This document shows, piece after piece, positions 28,783 to 36,939 of a DNA stretch of 64,000 bases; position 1 is the stretch's first letter; each line of letters starts with the position of its first letter. Location of the stretch: positions 1-64,000 of the forward strand of contig NZ_JAANMZ010000018.1 of NCBI RefSeq assembly GCF_011250555.1. Direction: 5' to 3'. This stretch comes from Bacillus sp. MM2020_4 (GTDB lineage Bacteria; Bacillota; Bacilli; Bacillales; Cytobacillaceae). The translations under genes and the position numbers were made by a program. Under the pieces are notes generated by a model. It made no database searches, was not told the DNA's origin, and was given only the letters and a program-made list of their open reading frames with translations.

Positions 28783-28821
28783 AAAAAACACCCCCTCATA
28801 AATGTCCCCAAGGAGATGTTT
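28782..28821 (-). terminator. Terminator of the rhodanese-BASS-permease operon
   Basis: Minus strand: AAACATCTCC pairs with GGGGGTGTTT (G-T pairs allowed) around a long loop, and TTTTTT follows. Confidence 0.7.
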
Positions 28822-28828
28822 CACTCAT

Positions 28829-30145
28829 TTAATTATTTGCACTAATTGCACCCTTTTTTTCCCGAAAAAGCACATGTTCAAGTAATAAACAAAAAATCAA
28901 TCCAACTAAGAGTCCATTGGCGACGATATTTCTGAGCCATGGTGCCACACTTTCAAAGCCTTGTGGCGGCATAAACATCATGCCGATTCCGACCATTAAG
29001 GAAAGGCCTATCACAAGTAAATTCCGTGATGATGGTTCCTGCCCCATTAGGTCGCGAATTCCGAAGCCCATCATTTGTGAAAAAGGAATAAACAAGGAAG
29101 CATAGGCAACCTCTAATGGCAATGTTGATAAAAACCCGCCGATATAAGGGAAAAAGCCTGCAGCCATAATCAGGATAGCACCGATTACAAGCGGTCGCAT
29201 CTTCTTAATGCCTGTTGTGGTAATGAAACCTGCCGAAACGGATAAAGGAACAACACCCACAACCGAGAAGATTCCGGAAACGAATAAATTAACTCCGTTA
29301 CCGAAAATCCCTTTTTGATACTGCTTCGGCTGGATTTCCCTTTCAAGCGCAATTCCTACCACAAGGATGCTGGCAATAACGTTTGAGATAAGAACGACCG
29401 AGGTAATGATTGATGTCAGGACAATCCCGACATCAAATTTCGGAGAACCCCATTCCAATAATTTAGGTACCATAAACCAGCTTGTTGGCTCGTAGGTCTT
29501 TCCGAGATGAAGTAACCCGAAAAAGTGAAATAGCAACCAGCCGACAACAATGCCGACCAGTGGTCCCATACTCTTCCATATTCCCTTTACTTTTAAGGAA
29601 AATAACAAGATAATGATAATTTCAATGAAACAAATAAACGCGATTTTCCCATTTAATTGCCCTGTCGCGGTGATACCAAGAATACTCTTAAAAAAGGAGC
29701 CGCTCAGCTGGGCGACCAGAAGGATCAAATATACTCCTGTCACAATCGGGGTAAAGAGCAAACGAACTTTTTCGATAATCGGTAAAAATCCCAATATAGC
29801 TAAAAATAAGCCAGCAATGATCAGACCCATTTCCAATTGTTGCAGTAAAAGGCCTTGCTCAGTCGGTGCACTCATTGTCCCAAGCAGAATAAAAATCGCC
29901 CACCACATCCCCGCCGCCCCTTCGACAACTGGCAGACGATGGCCCATAAACACTTGGATTAACGTTGCGGCACCAGAGACAAATAGCATGCGCTGCATAA
30001 AGGATGAAATATCTGAAGGCGGCATATGAAACGCCGCCCCCACGACAACGGGTACGGCAATTACATTGGTGAGCATAAAGACTGCCCACTGGATCCCCTG
30101 CACCCCTGACAAAATGCCACTGTCCCTTTTAGTTAAGTCATTCAT
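28829..30145 (-). CDS. NCS2 family purine/pyrimidine permease
   Basis: A 438-residue transporter of the nucleobase:cation symporter-2 family with about 12-14 membrane helices. It shows the family regions GIQWAVFMLTNVIAVPVVVGAAF, PVVEGAAGMWWAIF, GNGVNLFVSGIFSVVGVVPLSVSAGFITTTG and GIGMMFMPPQG. The likely substrate is uracil, xanthine or a related base. It resembles YwdJ-type permeases more than PbuX or PyrP. ATG 30145 is used with AGAAGGTG 8 bp upstream. It is the last gene of a three-gene operon behind rhodanese and BASS genes. Confidence 0.85.
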   Translation of the reverse strand: MNDLTKRDSGILSGVQGIQWAVFMLTNVIAVPVVVGAAFHMPPSDISSFMQRMLFVSGAATLIQVFMGHRLPVVEGAAGMWWAIFILLGTMSAPTEQGLLLQQLEMGLIIAGLFLAILGFLPIIEKVRLLFTPIVTGVYLILLVAQLSGSFFKSILGITATGQLNGKIAFICFIEIIIILLFSLKVKGIWKSMGPLVGIVVGWLLFHFFGLLHLGKTYEPTSWFMVPKLLEWGSPKFDVGIVLTSIITSVVLISNVIASILVVGIALEREIQPKQYQKGIFGNGVNLFVSGIFSVVGVVPLSVSAGFITTTGIKKMRPLVIGAILIMAAGFFPYIGGFLSTLPLEVAYASLFIPFSQMMGFGIRDLMGQEPSSRNLLVIGLSLMVGIGMMFMPPQGFESVAPWLRNIVANGLLVGLIFCLLLEHVLFREKKGAISANN

Positions 30146-30166
30146 GTAAAAAAACACCTTCTCTTC

Positions 30167-31135
30167 TTATAAAGCTACAGATCCCGTTTTTTTCACCTTT
30201 TTATGATAAAAGCGATCGATAAAATGGCCATTTGTTGAGGCAAGCACCTGTTGAAACAGCATCCCTACAATGACAGGGACAGCTACAGCAGCTGGAAAAA
30301 AGGATACAGCTATGACGGCACCAGCACTGATATTTCTCATTCCACCTGTAAAAGTCATGGTGATCACTGTATCTCGATCTCTTTTCATCAACCGGCCTAA
30401 AAGGAAGGAAAGGACATATCCTATTAAGGCGATAAAAAAGACGGTCACCATGATGACAAGAAGTTTCAGATTGATATGTTTTAAATAGGGGGCAACGACT
30501 GCACCATTAAGTGCCACAACAATACCGAGAGCAATTTTAGAAATTGGCGCAAGATTAGCACCTAAATGATCATTGATTTTCCCTTTTGTTGCTTGGTTTA
30601 GCAGCATCCCGATAACGGAAGGGATGACAATCATTCCCAACAATCCTTTTAGCATCCCGAAGAAATCCATTTCGACCGATTGGCCGACAAAAAGAGACAT
30701 TGATAGTGGAACAAGGATTGGAGAGAGTAAGGTATCAATTAATATCACCGATAAAACCAGAGGAATGTTCCCTTTATAGATGGAAGCCCACATCATACTT
30801 GTAATGCCTGTTGGGATCACCATCCCTAATACAAGGCCCGTAATGGTATAGACATCATCAGTAAAAACAATATGACCGACCCCCCAGGCCCAAAGCGGCA
30901 TGAGGACATGCAGGATTAACATCGTTAGGAAAATAGGAAACGGATGTAAAACCACATCTTTCAGTGATTTGAAGTTGGATCCTAAACTGCCAGCAAATGT
31001 AATAAAGGCAAAAATCCACGGAATTAAATAAGAAACATCCTTTAAGTAGGCGCTGAGCAGTATACCCAATACGACACTGACAGGAGTGATGAGCGGCATA
31101 ACCTTTTGCAGTTTTTGATTAAGTCTTTTCAGCAT
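30167..31135 (-). CDS. Bile acid:sodium symporter family (BASS) transporter
   Basis: A 322-residue membrane protein with nine to ten helices, matching the BASS/ArsB-like SBF family: GLVLGMVIPTGITSMMWASIYKGN, LIDTLLSPILVPLSMSLF, and TFTGGMRNISAGAVIAVSFFPAAVAVPVIVGMLFQQ. Bacterial members carry organic anions such as pantoate or keto acids with Na+. The substrate here is unknown. It is 16 bp downstream of the rhodanese gene and 21 bp upstream of the NCS2 permease. Confidence 0.88.
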   Translation of the reverse strand: MLKRLNQKLQKVMPLITPVSVVLGILLSAYLKDVSYLIPWIFAFITFAGSLGSNFKSLKDVVLHPFPIFLTMLILHVLMPLWAWGVGHIVFTDDVYTITGLVLGMVIPTGITSMMWASIYKGNIPLVLSVILIDTLLSPILVPLSMSLFVGQSVEMDFFGMLKGLLGMIVIPSVIGMLLNQATKGKINDHLGANLAPISKIALGIVVALNGAVVAPYLKHINLKLLVIMVTVFFIALIGYVLSFLLGRLMKRDRDTVITMTFTGGMRNISAGAVIAVSFFPAAVAVPVIVGMLFQQVLASTNGHFIDRFYHKKVKKTGSVAL

Positions 31136-31151
31136 GTCAGTCTACTACCCA

Positions 31152-31484
31152 TCAATCTTCCTGTGAACCCAGATACGCCTTCCACGCCGTCAGACCTCCA
31201 TCCAAAACGGTCACACGATAATTATGATCGTCTAGGATCGCGGCGCATTTTGCTGCGGAGTTCCCTGTTGTACAGGTGACGATGATTTCTTGACCTTTCG
31301 GTAAGGATAGTGGCGTACCCTCTTCCTCGCCTAATTGAAAAATAACCGTCTTGGGTAGATTGCTGCTTTCCTTTATATGAAATTCATTAAATTTTTCTTC
31401 CGACCGAACATCCAGGAGGACTAGCTTTTCCTCACTTTGCAGCCTTTCATGGAGTTCCTTTGGTGATATTTTTTTGTAAGTCAT
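31152..31484 (-). CDS. Single-domain rhodanese-like protein
   Basis: A 110-residue rhodanese domain. The substrate-binding fold starts SPKELHERLQSEEKLVLLDVRSEEKFNEFHIKESSNLP, and the active-site loop VTCTTGNSAAKCA holds the catalytic Cys at about residue 71. Such proteins move sulfane sulfur. AGGTGTAGAC precedes the ATG. It is first in the operon with two transporters, which hints at handling of a sulfur-containing or thio-modified solute, though this is only context. Confidence 0.9.
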   Translation of the reverse strand: MTYKKISPKELHERLQSEEKLVLLDVRSEEKFNEFHIKESSNLPKTVIFQLGEEEGTPLSLPKGQEIIVTCTTGNSAAKCAAILDDHNYRVTVLDGGLTAWKAYLGSQED

Positions 31485-31701
31485 TTTTGTCTACACCTCC
31501 AATAAAAAGAATAACACAATTTCTAATCGCGAAACGAAAAAATCCTTCGATAATCGAAAAAATACGGGGCATTTATTGGAACTGAACCACTTAAATACAC
31601 CTCAAGCCTTAGATAAAAATAATTCTCCAGTACATGGAAGAAAGATGAAGGATTTCTTATGATATATATAGAAAGTGTACGAAGAAAAGGGGATGTTAAA
31701 A

Positions 31702-32577
31702 GTGAAGAGAATATTGATATTACTATTGGTGATTACCGGGTTATATATAGTGTTCAATCAGGCCCAGCGCTTTGATGTATTTGGCGCTGGCAGTGAAGGA
31801 AATAAAGACGGGCAAGCAGCTATTTCAAATGATATTCAGACCATTAAAGTAGATGTTTCAAGTGTCAGTACAACCATTATTCCTGAAGATCGCACTAATT
31901 TAAAGGCCGTTTATAACGGGAAGCAACTATTGAAGGTTGCAGAAAATGGGGATACTGTGGAAGTTTCCGTAAGAAGCAAGGGTTTCCATTTTTTCGACTG
32001 GACACCGTTCACAGAAAAATCGACGCTTGAAATTTATATTCCTCAGGATTTCGACCGAAATATGACCATAGATTTGGGTTCAGGAAATGTAAATTTTTCC
32101 GGACAGTCTAAAGAAAAACCGATGAGATTAAATGAGGTAACCATTGATATTGGTTCCGGGAACATGGATTTCAAAAATCTAATTGCTAAACGCTGGAGTC
32201 AGGATATTGGCTCTGGAAATGTGAAGATTGATTCCCTAAAAACGGAAACAGGCACTTTTGACCTTAGTTCCGGCAACATGGATATCAAACATTATATTGG
32301 GGCAGTTGAGGCAGATGTATCATCTGGTAGGCTAAATATCCAAATGGACAAATTAGCAGATTCTATTAAAATGGATGTAAGCTCAGGGAATGTCGGGCTT
32401 GATTTACCTGATCATGCTGATTTTACCCTTAGTAGTGATGTCAGCAGCGGCACCATTTCTTGTGATTTTCCTTTGACCACAAAAGAGGTTAATAAACACA
32501 GTATCCAGGGCAAACATGGTTCTGGTAAATATAAAATCGACCTTGATGTTTCTAGTGGCAATATTAAGATTCATTAA
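31702..32577 (+). CDS. LiaG-like DUF4097 protein
   Basis: A 291-residue protein with one N-terminal membrane anchor (RILILLLVITGLYIVF) and an extracytoplasmic beta-helix-like DUF4097 region. The repeat is striking: LGSGNVNF, IGSGNMDF, IGSGNVKI, LSSGNMDI, VSSGRLNI, VSSGNVGL, VSSGTISC, VSSGNIKI, spaced about 20 residues apart. LiaG of B. subtilis belongs to the same family and lies in the cell-envelope stress operon liaIHGFSR. Here the gene is alone, without lia genes. GTG 31702 is used because AAGGGG sits 9 bp upstream; the frame is open to 31675. Confidence 0.85.
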   Translation: MKRILILLLVITGLYIVFNQAQRFDVFGAGSEGNKDGQAAISNDIQTIKVDVSSVSTTIIPEDRTNLKAVYNGKQLLKVAENGDTVEVSVRSKGFHFFDWTPFTEKSTLEIYIPQDFDRNMTIDLGSGNVNFSGQSKEKPMRLNEVTIDIGSGNMDFKNLIAKRWSQDIGSGNVKIDSLKTETGTFDLSSGNMDIKHYIGAVEADVSSGRLNIQMDKLADSIKMDVSSGNVGLDLPDHADFTLSSDVSSGTISCDFPLTTKEVNKHSIQGKHGSGKYKIDLDVSSGNIKIH

Positions 32578-32582
32578 CATAA

Positions 32583-32615
32583 GCAAGCACTTGGACCAAC
32601 TATCCAAGTGCTTGC
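32583..32615. terminator. Terminator between DUF4097 and ctaA genes
   Basis: GCAAGCACTTGGA and TCCAAGTGCTTGC make a perfect 13-bp stem with a 7-nt loop. The T-run is weak on both strands. Confidence 0.75.
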
Positions 32616-32619
32616 ATCA

Positions 32620-33546
32620 TTATTCGAGATTCCTCCATTTTCCGTTCGACAATACGGTCGTGTTAGCCTTCATAATTCTGTTCCCCAGATAAATCCTTGT
32701 TTCACTAACAAAAGCAAACAAACCTGTGGCCACGGCAAGGTGTAGGACTGCCCATGGGAGGTCAATCATTTTCAACACGACAATTGTACCAACCAACAGT
32801 TGAAAAAGAACGGTCAGGGAACAGAGCACAAGACGCCTTTGTAGACCCCTCCCCCATCCTTTTACATATGACCAATAAGTTAGGACAAGAATATAAAGAG
32901 TAGATAGGACTGCTGCACCGCGATGTATGGTCTGCAATAATTCAGGAGTTGTACTGGGAAGAAATGATTGCCTGCAGCCAAGCCACCCACAGGCTAAACC
33001 GTAGGATTCGTGCTTGATATATGCACCAAATGCAAGTGTCAGCAAAAGGAGCACAAATAGGATGTTTAGATGCTTGATAACTGGGCCATGCCGTTCTTTC
33101 GTGGAATGGCTTTGCAAAGAGTTTTCCTCGAGGCCGGGATAACTCCAAATCCAAATAAGGCTCGCCAGAAAAAGCATCGCCACCAGTAAATGAATGGTAA
33201 TCATGATCGAAGGCAAGTCGCGAACGACCACTATAGCTCCTAGAAGCACCTGAACAATCAGCAATGCAAGCATAAAAAATGCTACTAACCTAGCAGTTAA
33301 TTCGACCTTAGCACGTATGAACTTAAAAAATAACCAGATGGTGAACCCCCCAAGCACTGCTCCGATAAATCGGTGGGCAAACTCAATCAATGTATCCCCT
33401 TTTAAAGTTGGGACGACGTCTCCATTACATAATGGCCATTCTGGTCCACATCCCATACCCGAATTTGAGGAAGCCACGTAGCCCCCAAATACGATTAATA
33501 CATAGGTTAGTAGTATGCTGATGAATGCTAAGCGTTTAATCGTCAC
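32620..33546 (-). CDS. ctaA: Haem A synthase (COX15/CtaA family)
   Basis: CtaA oxidises the C8 methyl of haem O to the formyl of haem A for aa3 oxidases. The 308-residue protein has eight membrane helices in two pseudo-repeats. Four haem-ligand histidines are present (EFAHRFIG, TIHLLVAM, QTIHRGAAV, AVLHLAVA). Both cysteine pairs are present (MGCGPEWPLCNG and LACGWLGCRQ). GTG 33546 has AGGAGGGG at a good distance. In many bacilli ctaA is divergent from ctaB and the cta operon; here it stands alone, so it may be a second copy. Confidence 0.92.
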   Translation of the reverse strand: MTIKRLAFISILLTYVLIVFGGYVASSNSGMGCGPEWPLCNGDVVPTLKGDTLIEFAHRFIGAVLGGFTIWLFFKFIRAKVELTARLVAFFMLALLIVQVLLGAIVVVRDLPSIMITIHLLVAMLFLASLIWIWSYPGLEENSLQSHSTKERHGPVIKHLNILFVLLLLTLAFGAYIKHESYGLACGWLGCRQSFLPSTTPELLQTIHRGAAVLSTLYILVLTYWSYVKGWGRGLQRRLVLCSLTVLFQLLVGTIVVLKMIDLPWAVLHLAVATGLFAFVSETRIYLGNRIMKANTTVLSNGKWRNLE

Positions 33547-33652
33547 TCTTTCCCCTCCTGATTTCAAGAAAATTTTGAATTCAGTAATAATTTAACAAAA
33601 ATGGACAATCATTACGGTGATTTGTATCACGTTTCCATTTTAAATTCCAGGT

Positions 33653-33681
33653 AACCAAAGGTCTGGAAATTTCATACCGTA
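33653..33681 (+). promoter_or_regulatory. Sigma-K-like promoter of the gene at 33721
   Basis: AACC, exactly 16 bp, then CATACCGTA. This is a full match to the sigma-K pattern MACM-N16-CATANNNTA and indicates late sporulation expression in the mother cell. Confidence 0.6.
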
Positions 33682-33720
33682 TATTGCCTTGTGCTTTTCT
33701 TTAAGGAAGGAGAGTAATGT

Positions 33721-34110
33721 ATGTACTATAATCCTTATTATTATCCGGCTGTTCACCCGCTACCACCCTATCCAACATACTTGGCAGCCTATCCAATTCC
33801 CCGCACCTATCCGCCGGTTGACACCAAAATATTTGCTGGCTCAGTAAAGTCATTTCGGCTATTAATGGAACAAGGAAGTATTCTTTTAGACCGCTTGGGC
33901 GATACTGGTTTTGCAAAAAAAATGATGAGTGCTGCCCAGCAAGGGAAAAATAAAGAAGTCGATCAAATGATTAAATCCATTGGCCTAAAAGTCCCTGTAA
34001 TCACGAAGTTTACACCATCTGGGGTGAATTTCAATTTAACCACACAGCCAACCCAACAGCATCCCCATAATTGCTGCACCTTAACAGTCGCGATGAAGTG
34101 GGGAGAATAG
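33721..34110 (+). CDS. Tyr/Pro-rich probable spore-associated protein
   Basis: A 129-residue protein. Residues 1-34 are very rich in Tyr and Pro (MYYNPYYYPAVHPLPPYPTY...), typical of coat surface proteins. Residues 35-100 are an ordered segment (TKIFAGSVKSFRLLMEQGSILLDRLGDTGFAKKMMSAAQQGKNKEVDQMIKSIG), and the tail contains paired cysteines (HNCCTLTVAMKWG). There is no signal peptide. I recall similar uncharacterised proteins in other bacilli but cannot name the family. AAGGAGAG precedes the ATG. The upstream sigma-K-like promoter supports a coat role. Confidence 0.7.
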   Translation: MYYNPYYYPAVHPLPPYPTYLAAYPIPRTYPPVDTKIFAGSVKSFRLLMEQGSILLDRLGDTGFAKKMMSAAQQGKNKEVDQMIKSIGLKVPVITKFTPSGVNFNLTTQPTQQHPHNCCTLTVAMKWGE

Positions 34111-34186
34111 AACAGGAAAATCGTTATTTCCTGGCTGCTCTATATAGACCTAGCCCTTTGGCTGGACATTTATCGGCGGAAAATAG

Positions 34187-34225
34187 AAAAAGTGGTATCC
34201 AACATTAAAGGAGGATACCACTTTT
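34187..34225. terminator. Bidirectional terminator
   Basis: AAAAAGTGGTATCC and GGATACCACTTTTT form a perfect 14-bp stem. The stop codon of the GGDEF/EAL gene lies inside the right arm. Confidence 0.9.
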
Positions 34226-36088
34226 TCTATTAATAAGGAAATTTTGCATTTCAATGGTAGGGAGAGGTTTGCTAAATAAATAGCCTTGACCAACCTTACA
34301 AGCATTTTCCTTTAGAAAGGAAAGTTGCTCATCTGTCTCAATCCCCTCGGCAATAACGGTAAAATTCAAATTTAAGCCCATATCAATAATCGTTTTTACC
34401 ATCACACCTTGATTTGAATGATATAGGATATCATCAACAAAGGATTTATCAATTTTTATTTTATCAATCGGTAGATATTTTAAATAACTCAACGAGGAAT
34501 ACCCCGTTCCAAAATCATCGATGGAAAGCCATACACCAAGTTCTTTCAACTGATTTAGAATAATCGTTGAATTCTCTAAGTTTTGCATAATACTTTCGGT
34601 GATTTCCAATTCTAATTGGGTTGCATTCAGACCCACTTCATCCAATACGGTTGAAATATATTCGATCAGATGGTCATCCTCAAATTGACGAACCGAAACA
34701 TTGACGGCTATTGGAACATCACAAAGACCAGCATTTTCCCAAGCCTTTCTTTGTTGGCAGGCATTCCACAAGACCCATTTTCCGATTGGAACAATCAGAC
34801 CTGTTTCCTCCGCCAGTGGAATGAATTCAGAAGGTGCGATAAACCCATGCTCGGGATGCTGCCAGCGAATTAACGCCTCTATGCCCACTAATTCCCCTGT
34901 TACTAAGGACATCTGCGGTTGATAATGAAGCGTCAATTGATCATTTTCCAGCGCTTTTCTTAACCCATTTTCAAGCTCCATCTTCCGGACAGATTGGCCA
35001 TTTAGATTAGAGGAATAGAACTGGAAATTATTTTTCCCACGTTCTTTCGCCTGGTACATAGCTGTGTCTGCATTTTTTATTAAGGTTTCCTCATCTTTTC
35101 CATCTGTTGGATAGAGGCTGATTCCAATACTAGGTGTAACGAAAAATTCCTGGTTATTTACCTCCAAGGGTTTAGAAAATTCATATAGAATACGCTGGGC
35201 TACTATTGCAGCTTTTTCTTTGTCCGTTTCATCAAGTAAAATAATAAATTCGTCTCCACCTTGCCTTGACACAAACCCTTCCTCACGAACGGCCAATTCT
35301 AACCGGTTCGCGACATTTTGCAGAATTCTATCTCCAACTGTATGCCCTTTTGTATCATTAATAATTTTAAATCGGTCCAAATCTAAAAATAGTACAGCCA
35401 GCATTTTATTCGTACAGGCTCGATTTAGCACCTTGTTCAGGTGATTTCTAAATTGATTTCGATTCGGTAAACCAGTCAACGAATCATGATAGGCTAATCT
35501 CTGAATGGTCTCTTCAGTCATCTTTCGTTCTGTGATGTCATATAAAACACTATTAAAATGTTCAAGCTTCCCTTGAAGATCAAGCGTTGGAAAACCTCTA
35601 TCTAAGATCCAGCGAACTTCCCCATCAGGTCTAATGATCCTATATTCATTTGTGACGGCTTCTCCTTGGGCAACTTTCTGTTCCCTCTCGGATACAAATG
35701 GTAAATCGTCGGGATAGATCACCTTTTTCCATAGTTGAAGGTCATGATTAAAATCATTTGATGAATAGCCATATAATTTTTCTATTCCTGACGTAATTAA
35801 TAGTGTATTGGACTTTAAATCATGGGACCAAATAGCGACATCAAGAGTATCAAAGATATTATTTAAATTTTGTTCATTTTGCTTAAGTTCTTCGTTCGTT
35901 TTCATCCACATTTTTCTTGTGACCAGCAGATAAGGGATTGTTCCAAGGAGCAACACAACGGAGAAATACCGAAAAATATTGAAAGTAGGGAAAAGAAATG
36001 AAGAAGTTACGTCGAAAATCTCTATTAAAACAAATATACAAAATATCACGGTCCATAGAATATGAAAGTTATCAGGTTTAGATGTCAT
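34205..36088 (-). CDS. PAS-GGDEF-EAL cyclic-di-GMP signalling protein
   Basis: A 627-residue membrane-anchored protein. Two N-terminal membrane helices (about 10-30 and 38-55) lead to a short coil and a PAS/PAC domain (about 70-195). A GGDEF domain (about 195-355) has an intact RQGGDEF and no RxxD inhibitory site. An EAL domain (about 370-620) has all catalytic groups: GIEALIRW, AVNVSVRQF, LELEITES, SIDDFGTGYSSL, KIDKSF and AEGIET. Both c-di-GMP synthesis and hydrolysis are possible; the PAS domain presumably senses a small ligand or redox state. The gene is monocistronic. Confidence 0.94.
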   Translation of the reverse strand: MTSKPDNFHILWTVIFCIFVLIEIFDVTSSFLFPTFNIFRYFSVVLLLGTIPYLLVTRKMWMKTNEELKQNEQNLNNIFDTLDVAIWSHDLKSNTLLITSGIEKLYGYSSNDFNHDLQLWKKVIYPDDLPFVSEREQKVAQGEAVTNEYRIIRPDGEVRWILDRGFPTLDLQGKLEHFNSVLYDITERKMTEETIQRLAYHDSLTGLPNRNQFRNHLNKVLNRACTNKMLAVLFLDLDRFKIINDTKGHTVGDRILQNVANRLELAVREEGFVSRQGGDEFIILLDETDKEKAAIVAQRILYEFSKPLEVNNQEFFVTPSIGISLYPTDGKDEETLIKNADTAMYQAKERGKNNFQFYSSNLNGQSVRKMELENGLRKALENDQLTLHYQPQMSLVTGELVGIEALIRWQHPEHGFIAPSEFIPLAEETGLIVPIGKWVLWNACQQRKAWENAGLCDVPIAVNVSVRQFEDDHLIEYISTVLDEVGLNATQLELEITESIMQNLENSTIILNQLKELGVWLSIDDFGTGYSSLSYLKYLPIDKIKIDKSFVDDILYHSNQGVMVKTIIDMGLNLNFTVIAEGIETDEQLSFLKENACKVGQGYLFSKPLPTIEMQNFLINRKSGILL

Positions 36089-36375
36089 TGTTTTCTCCTT
36101 ATTCCTTGCAATCTATTGTAAAAAAGTAGATAGGTATCTTAAAAATAACAAATATCGACTTATTTCACAATTGAAGGATTTACCAAGATGAAAGTATTTG
36201 ATCACCTCACATTGAAGATACACCTAAAATATGACAGATTTGTATTGTTCAATCCTTTGTCAAAACATTTTGAACAAACTTCGAACATATCACTATAGCC
36301 ATGTTTTTTATGCAAAAATCTAATATATTGGAAGTAGAAAGAGAAACAAATAATAAACGAAAGGCGGAAGGAATT

Positions 36376-36891
36376 ATGTTTAACAAATTTTTAAGGGAAA
36401 ATAAAATCTCTGCCGTCCTCTTAACAGTCATACGATTATATCTTGGATATGCTTGGTTTACAGCAGGGTTGCACAAAATTACTGGGGGATTTGACGCCGC
36501 TGGATTTTTGAAAGGGGCAACCGCTAATCCGGTGAAAGGCCCGGACGGAAGTGTTGTGTACGGATGGTATGTTGAATTTCTAAAAGGGTTTGCCCTTCCA
36601 AACGTAGACATCTTTAACTTCATTGTTCCTTGGGGTGAATTATTAATTGGTTTGGGCTTACTCTTAGGCTGTTTAACTACCGCTGCCATGTTCTTTGGCT
36701 TAGTGATGAACTTCAGCTTCTTCCTAGCTGGTACCGTTTCTCACAACCCAACAGACATCCTCCTTGGTTTTATCATCTTAGCTGCCGGTTATAACGCGGG
36801 AAAAATTGGCGTAGACAGATGGGTGGTTCCTTTCATCAGAAAAATGAACAAAAAGGGCATAGGCAATGAAAAGGCAAAAGTGACTGTTTAA
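36376..36891 (+). CDS. DoxX family membrane protein
   Basis: A 171-residue protein with four membrane helices. LTVIRLYLGYAWFTAGLHKITGGFDAAGFLKGA, GWYVEFLKGFALPNVDIFNFIVPWGELLIGLGLLLGC and the C-terminal GYNAGKIGVDRW are typical of DoxX. Relatives such as CatD (B. subtilis catDE) counter thiol-reactive and quinone stress, while others are thiosulfate dehydrogenase subunits. AAGGCGGAAGGA precedes ATG 36376; the frame is open to 36301 but that part looks non-coding. An 8-bp inverted repeat lies upstream at 36245-36277. Confidence 0.85.
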   Translation: MFNKFLRENKISAVLLTVIRLYLGYAWFTAGLHKITGGFDAAGFLKGATANPVKGPDGSVVYGWYVEFLKGFALPNVDIFNFIVPWGELLIGLGLLLGCLTTAAMFFGLVMNFSFFLAGTVSHNPTDILLGFIILAAGYNAGKIGVDRWVVPFIRKMNKKGIGNEKAKVTV

Positions 36892-36903
36892 CATAACCGC
36901 TAC

Positions 36904-36938
36904 AAAAAGACGATTCGTCTGCAGAATCGTCTTTTTGT
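36904..36938. terminator. Bidirectional terminator between doxX and GH13 genes
   Basis: AAAAAGACGATTC and GAATCGTCTTTTT form a perfect 13-bp stem with a 7-nt loop. Confidence 0.92.
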
Positions 36939-36939
36939 T

